Source of the DNA: Paenibacillus sp. FSL K6-0276
Lineage (GTDB): Bacteria; Bacillota; Bacilli; Paenibacillales; Paenibacillaceae
Assembly (NCBI RefSeq): GCF_037977235.1
Contig: NZ_CP150276.1
Span: 4,154,001 to 4,218,000 of the forward strand
Direction of reading: 5' to 3'
Length of the DNA stretch: 64,000 nucleotides
Made by a program: the position numbers and the translations under genes. The notes beneath the pieces are model-generated. The model was not told the origin of the DNA. It did not search any database and worked only from the letters and a program-made list of their open reading frames with translations. Below are positions 1-7,970 of the stretch, piece by piece (position 1 is the first letter of the stretch; every line of letters begins with the position of its first letter).

Positions 1-1
1 T

Positions 2-583
2 GGAGATCCTCGGAAACAACCGGATGCTGTTCGCTATCAGTTCGTTGATAATATTACGCCGGAGATTTATGCCATTGCCGGAGGGGCTGGCTCTGGTGTG
101 GGAACGGGCGGTATGCGTTCAAAAATCGATGCTGCCAAGATCGCTACGCGTGGTGGTGTGCCTGTCTTTGTTGGTAGAGCTACCGAACCGGGAGATTTAC
201 AGCTCGCGGCCGCAGGGACTGGTAGAGGTACCTATTTCGCAACCAAGTTATCGTCTCTCCCAGTCAAAAAGCAATGGCTAGGCTTTATGTCTACCCCACT
301 TGGCTCCCTATACGTAGACGAAGGGGCTGTAGAAGCTCTGCTCCATGGCGGTCACAGTCTGTTACCTGTCGGGGTCAAACAGATAGAAGGCAACTTTCAC
401 GCAGGTGATGTTGTAGAGGTCCTTGGCCCCGACTCCAAATTGCTGGGACGTGGGATTGTGAATTACGATGACACCCAGCTGCGCAGCATTCAAGGCCTAC
501 CAAGCCGTCAGATTGTACCGAAGCTGGGAGAAGTACACCGGCTGGAGGTCATTCACCGTGACGAATGGATTACACTAAGGTAA
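2..583 (+). CDS. proB: Glutamate 5-kinase, C-terminal part (5' end outside window)
   Basis: This is the carboxy-terminal part of glutamate 5-kinase, which phosphorylates glutamate in the first step of proline synthesis. The frame is open from the window edge. The start of the visible part holds the end of the amino-acid kinase domain, with GSGVGTGGM followed by RSKIDAAK, which belongs to the substrate and nucleotide pocket. About 75 residues at the C-terminus form a PUA domain (LLPVGVKQIEG, then F-x-x-GDVVEV). proA starts 36 bases downstream on the same strand, the usual proBA arrangement. The start codon and promoter lie outside the window. Confidence 0.95.
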   Translation, partial: GDPRKQPDAVRYQFVDNITPEIYAIAGGAGSGVGTGGMRSKIDAAKIATRGGVPVFVGRATEPGDLQLAAAGTGRGTYFATKLSSLPVKKQWLGFMSTPLGSLYVDEGAVEALLHGGHSLLPVGVKQIEGNFHAGDVVEVLGPDSKLLGRGIVNYDDTQLRSIQGLPSRQIVPKLGEVHRLEVIHRDEWITLR

Positions 584-619
584 GAGATCTTTTCCATACA
601 AATTTAGGGAGGAATCGTC

Positions 620-1867
620 ATGAGTGAAGTTGTCAATAAAGCAAAATTAGCCAAGGAGACCACAGGAGTATTAGCTAGTCTAACAACTGGCCAAAAAAAT
701 GAAGCACTCCTAGTTATGGCCGATGCGCTTCGTCGCGAAGCCCCAGCGATTATCGCTGCCAACGGGGAAGATCTGGAACGCGGACGCCTAAGTGGCACTC
801 CTGAGTCCATGCTCGATCGACTAGCGTTAGATGTAAACCGAATCAACAGTATCGCTGAAGGGCTTCAACAAATTGCTGTATTACCTGATCCGATTGGTGA
901 CACGCTAGAAACCATTGAACGTCCAAATGGTCTCAACATCCAGAAACTCCGTGTTCCACTCGGGGTCATCGGTATCATCTACGAAGCACGTCCAAACGTA
1001 ACTGTAGATGCCGCTGGCCTGTGTCTTAAAACTGGCAACGCTGTTGTACTGCGCGGTGGCTCCTCCGCTCTGTCCTCCAACCGTAAAATTGTCGAAGTTC
1101 TGCACAAGGCTCTAGCAGAGACTTCAATGCCGAAAAATGCGCTACAGCTGATCGAAGATCCCAATCGTTCATCTGTTGATGAAATGCTTAAGCTCAACGG
1201 ACTACTTGATGTAATTATCCCTCGCGGAGGTAGTTCTCTTATTCAAAATGTTGTGCTTAACGCAACCGTGCCCGTAATTGAAACGGGTGCAGGCATCTGC
1301 CATACTTATCTCGACGCAAGCGCCTTGCCAGAAATGGCTCTGAACATTAGCTTGAATGCCAAAGCACAGCGACCTTCGGTCTGCAATGCCATGGAGACGC
1401 TACTCGTTCATCGGGATTACGCAAACGAGTATCTGCTATCTTTAGCCGAAGCTTTCCGTGATGTTCATGTAGAATTACGTGGCTGCCAAGAAACAAAATC
1501 TCTTGTCCCATGGGCATTGCCAGCAACCTTGGAGGACTATGCTACAGAATATAACGATTATATCTTGAATATCAAAATCGTCAGCGATTTAGAAGAAGCT
1601 ATGCAGCATATCGCCCAGTATAGTACGAAGCATTCGGAATGTATCGTAACAGAAAATCTGGATAACGCCACACGCTTTTTACAGGAAGTTGATGCTGCAG
1701 CTGTTTACCACAATGCCTCAACCCGCTTCACAGATGGCTTTGAATTTGGATTCGGTGCAGAGATCGGCATTAGTACACAGAAACTCCATGCTCGTGGACC
1801 GATGGGTCTGCCTGCTCTTACTTCAACCAAGTATAAGATTTACGGAACGGGTCAAATTCGGGGTTAG
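620..1867 (+). CDS. proA: Gamma-glutamyl phosphate reductase
   Basis: ProA reduces gamma-glutamyl phosphate to glutamate-5-semialdehyde with NADPH, the second step of proline synthesis in the cytoplasm. The 415-residue product has the usual full length. It shows the Rossmann segment GVIGIIYEARPNVT and the region around the catalytic cysteine (AQRPSVCNAMETLL). The C-terminal FGAEIGISTQKLHARGPMG block is typical of the family. The start is fixed by a GGGAGGA ribosome site seven bases before the ATG. It lies between proB and proC and is probably cotranscribed with both. Confidence 0.97.
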   Translation: MSEVVNKAKLAKETTGVLASLTTGQKNEALLVMADALRREAPAIIAANGEDLERGRLSGTPESMLDRLALDVNRINSIAEGLQQIAVLPDPIGDTLETIERPNGLNIQKLRVPLGVIGIIYEARPNVTVDAAGLCLKTGNAVVLRGGSSALSSNRKIVEVLHKALAETSMPKNALQLIEDPNRSSVDEMLKLNGLLDVIIPRGGSSLIQNVVLNATVPVIETGAGICHTYLDASALPEMALNISLNAKAQRPSVCNAMETLLVHRDYANEYLLSLAEAFRDVHVELRGCQETKSLVPWALPATLEDYATEYNDYILNIKIVSDLEEAMQHIAQYSTKHSECIVTENLDNATRFLQEVDAAAVYHNASTRFTDGFEFGFGAEIGISTQKLHARGPMGLPALTSTKYKIYGTGQIRG

Positions 1868-1917
1868 TGTCCACGCATCTGTTTTCAATTACACAACTTT
1901 TTAGGAGGATTTTAGCC

Positions 1918-2787
1918 ATGTGTCAGCAACCTTCCATTCCACTTATGAATCATAATATTGTTTTTTATGGCGCAGGCTCCATGGCAGAAGCCATCGTTCG
2001 CGGGATGATTAGCCGCAGTATCGTGAAATCGGATAATGTTATTATGCTTAATCGTAGCAGTAATGAACGTCTGGCAGAACTAAGAAGTCGATACGGCGTA
2101 ATTGGCACAAATGATCCTGAGCAAAAAACAGATTACCTACGTACCTCACCAGTAATCGTGTTAGCTATGAAACCAAAAGACGCTGCAGAAGCGTTACGAG
2201 GACTTGGCCCACTTCTTTCTCCAGATCAGATCATAGTTTCTGTAATCGCTGGGCTGTCTATTCGAACGATGCAAGGTCTGCTTGGCAAAGAGCAACCCAT
2301 CGTACGTACAATGCCGAATACTTCTAGTTCCATTGGTCTTGGTGCCACCGGCATAGCCTTCTCCAAAGAAGTCGATGAGAAAGGCCGACGCCTTACACTT
2401 AACATCTTTGAAGCTGTCGGACTTACAACAGTCATTAATGAAGAACGAATGGAAACCTTGACGGGTATTTCCGGCAGTGGGCCTGCCTACATTTATTACA
2501 TGATGGAAGCGATGATCGCCGCAGGTATCCGGGGTGGACTTCCGCTTGATCAAAGCACACAGCTTACCGTTCAAACGGTTCTAGGCGCGGCCCGAATGGT
2601 ACAACAGACGGGTGAGGATCCAGCTGCACTTCGCAAGAAGGTCACTTCCCCAAATGGCTCTACACAAGCTGCTATAGAAGTCCTTGAGCAAGGAGAATTC
2701 TTTGAAACTGTGATTGCGGCAGTCAATCGATGTGCCGAGCGTTCCCGTGAAATGGGTTCTGCTCTTGAGAAAGAGTTGAATTCATAA
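1918..2787 (+). CDS. proC: Pyrroline-5-carboxylate reductase
   Basis: ProC reduces pyrroline-5-carboxylate to proline. The 289-residue protein has an N-terminal Rossmann motif (FYGAGSMAEAI, with NHNIV before it) and the family signature near the C-terminus (GSGPAYIYYMMEAM). An open frame extends upstream to 1867, but the ATG at 1918 is preferred because AGGAGG lies nine bases before it. An ATG at 1945 (MNHNIVF) would also give a normal-length protein. With proB and proA it completes the glutamate-to-proline route, and a strong terminator follows directly. Confidence 0.95.
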   Translation: MCQQPSIPLMNHNIVFYGAGSMAEAIVRGMISRSIVKSDNVIMLNRSSNERLAELRSRYGVIGTNDPEQKTDYLRTSPVIVLAMKPKDAAEALRGLGPLLSPDQIIVSVIAGLSIRTMQGLLGKEQPIVRTMPNTSSSIGLGATGIAFSKEVDEKGRRLTLNIFEAVGLTTVINEERMETLTGISGSGPAYIYYMMEAMIAAGIRGGLPLDQSTQLTVQTVLGAARMVQQTGEDPAALRKKVTSPNGSTQAAIEVLEQGEFFETVIAAVNRCAERSREMGSALEKELNS

Positions 2788-2789
2788 CC

Positions 2790-2838
2790 AAAAAAGATCG
2801 CTTCCCATACCCTCATCGGTTAGGAAGCGATCTTTTTC
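2790..2838. terminator. Bidirectional intrinsic terminator between proC and the membrane-protein operon
   Basis: A perfect 15-bp inverted repeat (AAAAAGATCGCTTCC and its complement) has an A-run on one side and a T-run on the other. It can therefore end transcription from proC and from the convergent operon that finishes at 2863. Confidence 0.92.
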
Positions 2839-2862
2839 ATATTTTAAATGGTAAGACAGAGA

Positions 2863-3588
2863 TTAGCTCTTCACAACATTCCCATACGTATCTCGAACGA
2901 TCACTTTAACATTAGCCGGAGCCCCAACAGTCACGTCCAGCGTGTTCCTCGAGTTATCGAATAGTAGATCTCTAGGAGTTTCCCCTAAGATGATGTATAA
3001 CTTGTTCCCAACATGCTTAGTTTGAAGCAGCTGTTGCTCTTGTTCTTCCTGCAGCTTTCCTTTACTTGAAGAATAACTTCCAAATACATTCAGCTCGTTT
3101 CCACCCGTTTGATCTACTTTAATCCCATAAGGCTCGGCAGCTTGGATAATAATGGTACTAACACCTTCTGGAACGGCCCCCTTCCAATCTGGCAATGCGT
3201 AATTTTCTTCCACAGCTGAGACGGTGCGGCGGAGTTCTTGTGTAAATCCTAAAGAGCTAAATCCCGCGAAAACCAGACAGCACACAGCTATAAATCCTAC
3301 GAACAGAACGCTTAGCACGTCATAATACATTTTTCCTTTTCCACGAAACCATAAAGTGTATATCACAATTTCTAAACCTAATAATATAAAAATGATCGGC
3401 CACCAAGCAAGCGTCGTCTCAAACACTTCCGCGCCCCTCCACTGCGAGACCATAATTAGTGCTCCCAGAAATAAAAGACTTAGACCCATCGACAACGTTC
3501 CTACACGCCAGCGTCTTGACTTATCTTCAGTTACTGGGTGCTCACTTGGAACAATGACTCCCTGCTGTATTTCTGTCGGATTATTCAA
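2863..3588 (-). CDS. Membrane protein with LiaI-like transmembrane region
   Basis: This 241-residue protein has a short charged N-terminus and about three closely spaced transmembrane helices between residues 30 and 110 (MGLSLLFLGALIMVS, WWPIIFILLGLEIVIY, VLFVGFIAVCCLVFAG). A predicted extracytoplasmic domain of about 125 residues follows. The helical part resembles the LiaI/LiaF-type modules seen in envelope-stress proteins; that comparison comes from pattern, not alignment. It overlaps the upstream gene by four bases (ATGA), so the two are translationally coupled. It is the last gene of the sigma / anti-sigma operon and is probably an effector or sensor of that system. The exact function is unknown. 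Confidence 0.75.
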   Translation of the reverse strand: MNNPTEIQQGVIVPSEHPVTEDKSRRWRVGTLSMGLSLLFLGALIMVSQWRGAEVFETTLAWWPIIFILLGLEIVIYTLWFRGKGKMYYDVLSVLFVGFIAVCCLVFAGFSSLGFTQELRRTVSAVEENYALPDWKGAVPEGVSTIIIQAAEPYGIKVDQTGGNELNVFGSYSSSKGKLQEEQEQQLLQTKHVGNKLYIILGETPRDLLFDNSRNTLDVTVGAPANVKVIVRDTYGNVVKS

Positions 3589-4688
3589 GAGTGACCACCT
3601 GTCCCTTTTCTGCCTTTATTATTCTTATTTCCCGCCATCAACTTCACTCCACCGCCAATCAATAGCACTGATACGATAATGGTCTTGAAATATTCATTTA
3701 CCCGATACTCCAAACGCAATTCAGGAAATCTGATATCCAGTGCGGGAACTGCGACATTAACTACAATGTAGTACAATCCTAGACACATCAGTGCAGCTCC
3801 GAGCCATCCCTGATGATTTAAGAATCCTTCGATGACAGGCTTATCCTGCAAGGGTTCACGTCCATATCGGCTGACAAGCTGTAAGCCATCGAATAAACTG
3901 TAAAACCAAATGACCGGGATTAGGAAGAAAAGCAATGTTAATCGCAACAAGTCCATGACATAAATACTCCCCAGGAATAATAGCATGAGCTGTAATCCTC
4001 TTTTTTGCAGCCCCAGATACATTTGTCCAGCACCTGGAAAAGCAGAAAGCAGTGTTGCCAATACTTTGCTACGGCGCCCCTCCTCACGACCAGCCTCCAT
4101 CTCTTCGAATAATGTTCGGTCTACTAGCTCTTCTCCAGCTTGCTTGCGATGGATTAATTGAACCGCATCAAACATACAATATAACCAGATTACTGGTAAT
4201 ACGCCAAACAGGAGGAGGAAAGCGTCACTCGACGTGATCCCTGTCAGGAATAACATAACGGTCATGAAACCGAAAAATGAAATTAGGAAGGACAAACCAC
4301 GCTGCATCAGCCCCATATGAAAATGGCCCAATCCAGGAATGAACGATAATAAGATTACATGTACACGCTCATTATCCTCCGTTTTAACGGGCATAGAAGA
4401 AAAATCAAACTTCGATCCATCCGGGGCAATTGCTGGAGCGAGCATCTGCAGCATTTTAACCACCAGATGCACCATCGAAATAATCCCTATGAGTAAAAAC
4501 CCGGTAAAACCCGCTATTAGAATATCCTCAACTCCTTCAGCCACAGCTATTAAGAACGACATAAATAAGATGCCAAAACTTAACAGAAGATAAATAATTC
4601 CTTGTGGACGTCTTCCCATATAATAATGACCTGCTCCAGGAATTAAATTAATAAAAAAAGCCTTTAATTTACTACGCTGCTGTTGCAT
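3585..4688 (-). CDS. Multi-pass membrane protein with three TM2-like repeats
   Basis: The 367-residue protein is almost entirely hydrophobic. It contains three internal copies of a module: PGAGHYYMGRRPQG near residue 17, PGLGHFHMGLMQRG near residue 119 and PGAGQMYLGLQKRG near residue 218. Each is followed by a pair of helices. The P-G-x-G-x-x-x-x-G-x-x-x-x-G core resembles the TM2 domain, so this looks like a triplicated TM2 protein with one or two extra helices at the end. It sits between an anti-sigma gene and a LiaI-like gene in one operon, which suggests a membrane role tied to that regulon. No enzymatic motif is visible. Confidence 0.75.
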   Translation of the reverse strand: MQQQRSKLKAFFINLIPGAGHYYMGRRPQGIIYLLLSFGILFMSFLIAVAEGVEDILIAGFTGFLLIGIISMVHLVVKMLQMLAPAIAPDGSKFDFSSMPVKTEDNERVHVILLSFIPGLGHFHMGLMQRGLSFLISFFGFMTVMLFLTGITSSDAFLLLFGVLPVIWLYCMFDAVQLIHRKQAGEELVDRTLFEEMEAGREEGRRSKVLATLLSAFPGAGQMYLGLQKRGLQLMLLFLGSIYVMDLLRLTLLFFLIPVIWFYSLFDGLQLVSRYGREPLQDKPVIEGFLNHQGWLGAALMCLGLYYIVVNVAVPALDIRFPELRLEYRVNEYFKTIIVSVLLIGGGVKLMAGNKNNKGRKGTGGHS

Positions 4689-4703
4689 GTTTCATTTCTC
4701 CTC

Positions 4704-5198
4704 TCATTTCTGTCTGCCGTCCATTATCTGATCCAACCATCCGCTGGTAGCCTGTATGATTTGCTCGCTAAATGATGGGGAATTATCTTTTTTAGGGACA
4801 ATAAGCTCCATTTGTCCAGTGAGTAGCTTATCAAACATACCGGAAGACATAATCAACAGCGTAAGTGAAGCGGCAACGGCATAATGAAAGATTGTCTTTT
4901 CATACCATCGATATCGCCGTACCCCTTCTTCAACTGTCACTTGTTCCATTACTGCTGAAGATTCCGCCATTTTAGACCAATCTCCCATAACTCTCTCTGT
5001 AAAAGCAGACGAATTCTCCAATGAAGGCAGATCCTCTTGTAGCTCATCCAGCATTTCCATGTAAGAAGCAAACGTTTCTTCATCTTCCAGCAGCAACTGT
5101 TCCCAATCTTTTCTATTCGCCTCGTCCCCGTGACCTTCAAGATAAGCTTTTGCTTGTTCACGGTGGATTGGATCGTCTCCACTCTTCATCATAGCCAT
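4704..5198 (-). CDS. Probable anti-sigma factor, single-pass membrane protein
   Basis: The 164-residue product is acidic and soluble at its N-terminus and has one transmembrane helix around residues 104-124 (HYAVAASLTLLIMSSGMF). A short extracytoplasmic tail follows. It lies directly behind, and overlaps, an ECF sigma gene, which is the standard place for the cognate anti-sigma factor. It lacks the H-x3-C-x2-C zinc motif found in the second anti-sigma of this window. The ATG at 5198 follows GGAGG by four bases; the next ATGs, at 5192 and 5189, have more usual spacing and are equally possible. A longer form starting at 5228 is less likely because it lacks a ribosome site. Confidence 0.7.
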   Translation of the reverse strand: MAMMKSGDDPIHREQAKAYLEGHGDEANRKDWEQLLLEDEETFASYMEMLDELQEDLPSLENSSAFTERVMGDWSKMAESSAVMEQVTVEEGVRRYRWYEKTIFHYAVAASLTLLIMSSGMFDKLLTGQMELIVPKKDNSPSFSEQIIQATSGWLDQIMDGRQK

Positions 5199-5737
5199 TC
5201 GTCCTCCTTCCAATGATTTCGAATCCATTGTCTCGCCCTATATAATCTGGACTCTACCGTCTTCAGGGAAATCCCCTGCTCTGCAGCAATCTGATTATAT
5301 TTTTTATGTTCCAGATAATAAGCCACCATAATTTCACGATGTGTTTCAGGCAGGCTATTGATTTCACCGAGCAGCCGATCCATCCGATCACGGCGTACAA
5401 CACCTGACAACACATCCTCCTCGTTGGAAGCGGTCTGGCTCAGTACAAGCTCATAGTCAACAGGTAGTTCCCTAAGTCGATCACGTTTACGTTTAGCATC
5501 AATTGCCTTATTTAAGGCAATCCGTGTAATCCATGACTTTAAGCCTTGATAACGGTAGTCAGGGAGAGATTTGTACATTTGTAAAAAAGCTTCCTGAGCA
5601 GCATCTTCAGCCATTTTGACATCGCGTAATACAGAATAAGTAATTTTGTAAATTTGCTGACTGTATGTATTTACAAATTGACGGAACGCATCTTCGTTAC
5701 CTTGGCAAATCCGCTGGATTAATACCTCTTCTTCAAT
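5189..5737 (-). CDS. ECF-family RNA polymerase sigma factor, apparent ATT start
   Basis: The protein has sigma region 2 (residues about 5-75, including LIQRICQGNEDAFRQFV and QEAFLQMYKSLPDY) and region 4 (LPETHREIMVAYYLEHKKY, ISLKTVESRLYRARQWI). The first in-frame ATG, at 5614, would delete the front of region 2. Upstream of it the frame stays open with sigma-like sequence but has no ATG, GTG or TTG. An AGGAGG lies eight bases before an ATT codon at 5735-5737, giving 182 residues, a normal ECF length. I therefore infer an ATT start. The gene overlaps the anti-sigma gene and heads a four-gene operon. Confidence 0.8.
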   Translation of the reverse strand: MEEEVLIQRICQGNEDAFRQFVNTYSQQIYKITYSVLRDVKMAEDAAQEAFLQMYKSLPDYRYQGLKSWITRIALNKAIDAKRKRDRLRELPVDYELVLSQTASNEEDVLSGVVRRDRMDRLLGEINSLPETHREIMVAYYLEHKKYNQIAAEQGISLKTVESRLYRARQWIRNHWKEDEWL

Positions 5738-5810
5738 GACTCTCCCCTCCTTCCCACAGCAATAGACGTGCCCGATAACAACTACCCCTGCATTTTTTTA
5801 TAAAAATATT

Positions 5811-5860
5811 AAAAAGAACCGCACTGACTTTAGCGATGGGCTAAAGCAATGCGGTTCTCT
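5811..5860 (-). terminator. Intrinsic terminator of dnaD
   Basis: A long hairpin (AGAACCGCA...CTTTAGC paired with GCTAAAG...TGCGGTTCT) is followed on the - strand by TTTTT. It lies ten bases past the dnaD stop and separates dnaD from the sigma-factor operon. Confidence 0.88.
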
Positions 5861-5870
5861 CCTGAACGAT

Positions 5871-6620
5871 CTATCTTCCGCCATTGCGGAATTTTTGTGT
5901 ATAGTTCTTAACATCCTGAGCGTTCTTGACCCGGTTGCGGGCCCATTCCAGCAATATTCGATCAATATAACGGAAATGAACCTTTCCTGCAAATACAGAT
6001 TCCTTCAGTGCTAACAGAATCAGCTCTTCAGGGTACCGATCTTGATCCACCCAACTGGATATCGTCTCACACTCCATTGGAGATAGCGGACGCCCGAATT
6101 CCTTTTCGAAAATACTGAACAGATTTCGGCTTTCCTCTTCAACTCCAAGTTGAGAAGGAGATGAGGTGGGAGTTCCGAATCCCCCCCCTGATGCAGCCCG
6201 GGGAGCCGACGTTGCATAGCCCCTCAGGTGCTTATCTTGCTCATGTTCTTGCACAACTGTCGCTAGATAAGCACCTAGCTTTCCGTATAACCCTGAGAAG
6301 TTGTAGCGTTCATAATGAATATCTCTTAGTTCATCGTTGTCTCCATCGATGCTAATAAAACCTTCCTTCATGAGCTTCTGCAATTCTCCTGCTAGAACAG
6401 ATATGCTACGGCCTGTTACGACCTGAAGCTCCTCAAGAGAAGGGAAGTCAATCCCTTCCACCTGCCTGAAAGAAAGCAGATGTATCAGCAGCATAGCTTC
6501 ACTTCCGCTTAAATTCAGCTTCCGGTAATACTTCAGTAATGCGTAAGGTATGACGGCCATTCCGTTCTCCAGACCGAAGGAGACGCCTTCGCCCCAGGTA
6601 CTCCATCCTTTGCCGTCCAT
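5871..6620 (-). CDS. dnaD: DnaD-domain replication initiation protein
   Basis: DnaD helps load the replicative helicase at oriC and at restart sites in Firmicutes. The 249-residue protein has an N-terminal winged-helix part (about residues 20-105, with SLEELQVVTGRSISVLAGEL). A Gly/Pro/Ser linker near residue 140 follows, and then the DnaB_2/DnaD domain (FEKEFGRPLSPMECETISSW). The C-terminus carries the RWARN-like ILLEWARNRVKNAQDV element that contacts DNA in this family. It follows asnS, the same neighbour as in Bacillus subtilis. The nth gene that follows dnaD there is not found here; a sigma operon follows instead. Confidence 0.92.
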   Translation of the reverse strand: MDGKGWSTWGEGVSFGLENGMAVIPYALLKYYRKLNLSGSEAMLLIHLLSFRQVEGIDFPSLEELQVVTGRSISVLAGELQKLMKEGFISIDGDNDELRDIHYERYNFSGLYGKLGAYLATVVQEHEQDKHLRGYATSAPRAASGGGFGTPTSSPSQLGVEEESRNLFSIFEKEFGRPLSPMECETISSWVDQDRYPEELILLALKESVFAGKVHFRYIDRILLEWARNRVKNAQDVKNYTQKFRNGGR

Positions 6621-6650
6621 GAACGCCCCCCTTTGTTCAAATATAAGAAC

Positions 6651-7949
6651 TTATGGGTAAAGACGGTACAGTGTACGTGGGAACGCAATGGTCTCACGTA
6701 CATGGTCAAGACCACAGATCCAAGCTACAGTACGCTCAAGCCCAAGTCCAAAACCAGAGTGAGGCACAGATCCGTAAGTACGCAGATCCATGTACCATTT
6801 GTAAGCGTCCATCGAAAGGTTGTGCTCTTTGAAACGCTCTTCAAGCAGCGCAGGATCGTCGATCCGCTGTGAACCACCAATAATCTCTCCGTATCCTTCT
6901 GGAGCGATCATATCCGCACACAGCACGACTTCCGGACGATCTGGGTGTGGCTTCATGTAGAACGCCTTAAATGAAGCTGGGTAATGAGTAATAAATACTG
7001 GTTTGTCGTATGCTTCAGCGATTGCTGTTTCATGAGGTGCACCGAAATCATCACCCCAAGCAATATCTTCAAAACCTTTATCGTTCAAGAACTTGATCGC
7101 ATCGTCATAAGAAATACGTGGGAATGGTGCTTTGATATTCTCCAGTTTGGAAATATCGCGACCTACCGCTTCCAACTCAGCACGGCAATTCTTCAATACG
7201 GATTGCACTACGAAGCTAATAAACTCTTCCTGAACTTTCAAGCTTTCTTCGTGATCTGTAAAGGCCATTTCCGGCTCGATCATCCAGAACTCGATTAAGT
7301 GGCGACGAGTCTTAGATTTCTCCGCACGGAAGGTTGGTCCAAAGGAATATACACGGCCTAGTGCCATTGCCGCAGCTTCCATATATAACTGTCCGCTTTG
7401 TGTCAGATAGGCATCCTCATCGAAGTACTTCGTGTGGAACAAGTTAGTAGTTCCCTCTGCTGACGTTGGCGTCAGAATCGGAGGATCCACCTTTGTAAAT
7501 CCACTCTCGTTGAAGAACTGTTGGATTGCACGAATAATCTCTGCACGAATTACCAGAACAGCCCGTTGCTTCGACGCACGCAGCCAGAGGTGACGGTGAT
7601 CCATCAAGAAATCGACGCCATGCTCTTTCGGAGTAATTGGATAATTCTCTGTAAGATGCAGGACTTCAATTCCAGTTACAGTCATTTCAAAACCAGATTG
7701 ACTGCGAGGTTCCTCGCGAATAATTCCGGTCACATACAAAGAACTCTCCTGTGTGAGGCTCTTAGCTGCATCCCATACCTCTTCAGGCACTTCTGATTTC
7801 ACTACAACTCCCTGAATATAACCTGTACCATCGCGAAGCTGCAGGAACTGAATTTTACCACTGGAGCGCTTGTTGTTTACCCAACAACCGATAACAACAC
7901 TCTCTCCAACATGTTCATTCACGTTCTTAATTACACTCTTGTTAGCCAT
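6651..7949 (-). CDS. asnS: Asparaginyl-tRNA synthetase
   Basis: AsnRS is a class IIb enzyme that charges tRNA-Asn. The 432-residue product has the N-terminal OB fold (VVIGCWVNNKRSSGKIQFLQ) and class II motif 2 (FRAEKSKTRRHLIEFWMIE). Motif 3 is GFGLGLERTVAWICGL and is followed by RETIAFPR. The GC-W-V-x-x-K-R-S-S-G-K pattern and overall length fit AsnRS better than AspRS. It lies 21 bases behind ackA and just before dnaD, so all are probably cotranscribed. In B. subtilis the gene upstream of asnS is aspB; here ackA takes that place. Confidence 0.96.
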   Translation of the reverse strand: MANKSVIKNVNEHVGESVVIGCWVNNKRSSGKIQFLQLRDGTGYIQGVVVKSEVPEEVWDAAKSLTQESSLYVTGIIREEPRSQSGFEMTVTGIEVLHLTENYPITPKEHGVDFLMDHRHLWLRASKQRAVLVIRAEIIRAIQQFFNESGFTKVDPPILTPTSAEGTTNLFHTKYFDEDAYLTQSGQLYMEAAAMALGRVYSFGPTFRAEKSKTRRHLIEFWMIEPEMAFTDHEESLKVQEEFISFVVQSVLKNCRAELEAVGRDISKLENIKAPFPRISYDDAIKFLNDKGFEDIAWGDDFGAPHETAIAEAYDKPVFITHYPASFKAFYMKPHPDRPEVVLCADMIAPEGYGEIIGGSQRIDDPALLEERFKEHNLSMDAYKWYMDLRTYGSVPHSGFGLGLERTVAWICGLDHVRETIAFPRTLYRLYP

Positions 7950-7970
7950 GCCTTCAATCTCTCCTCTAAT

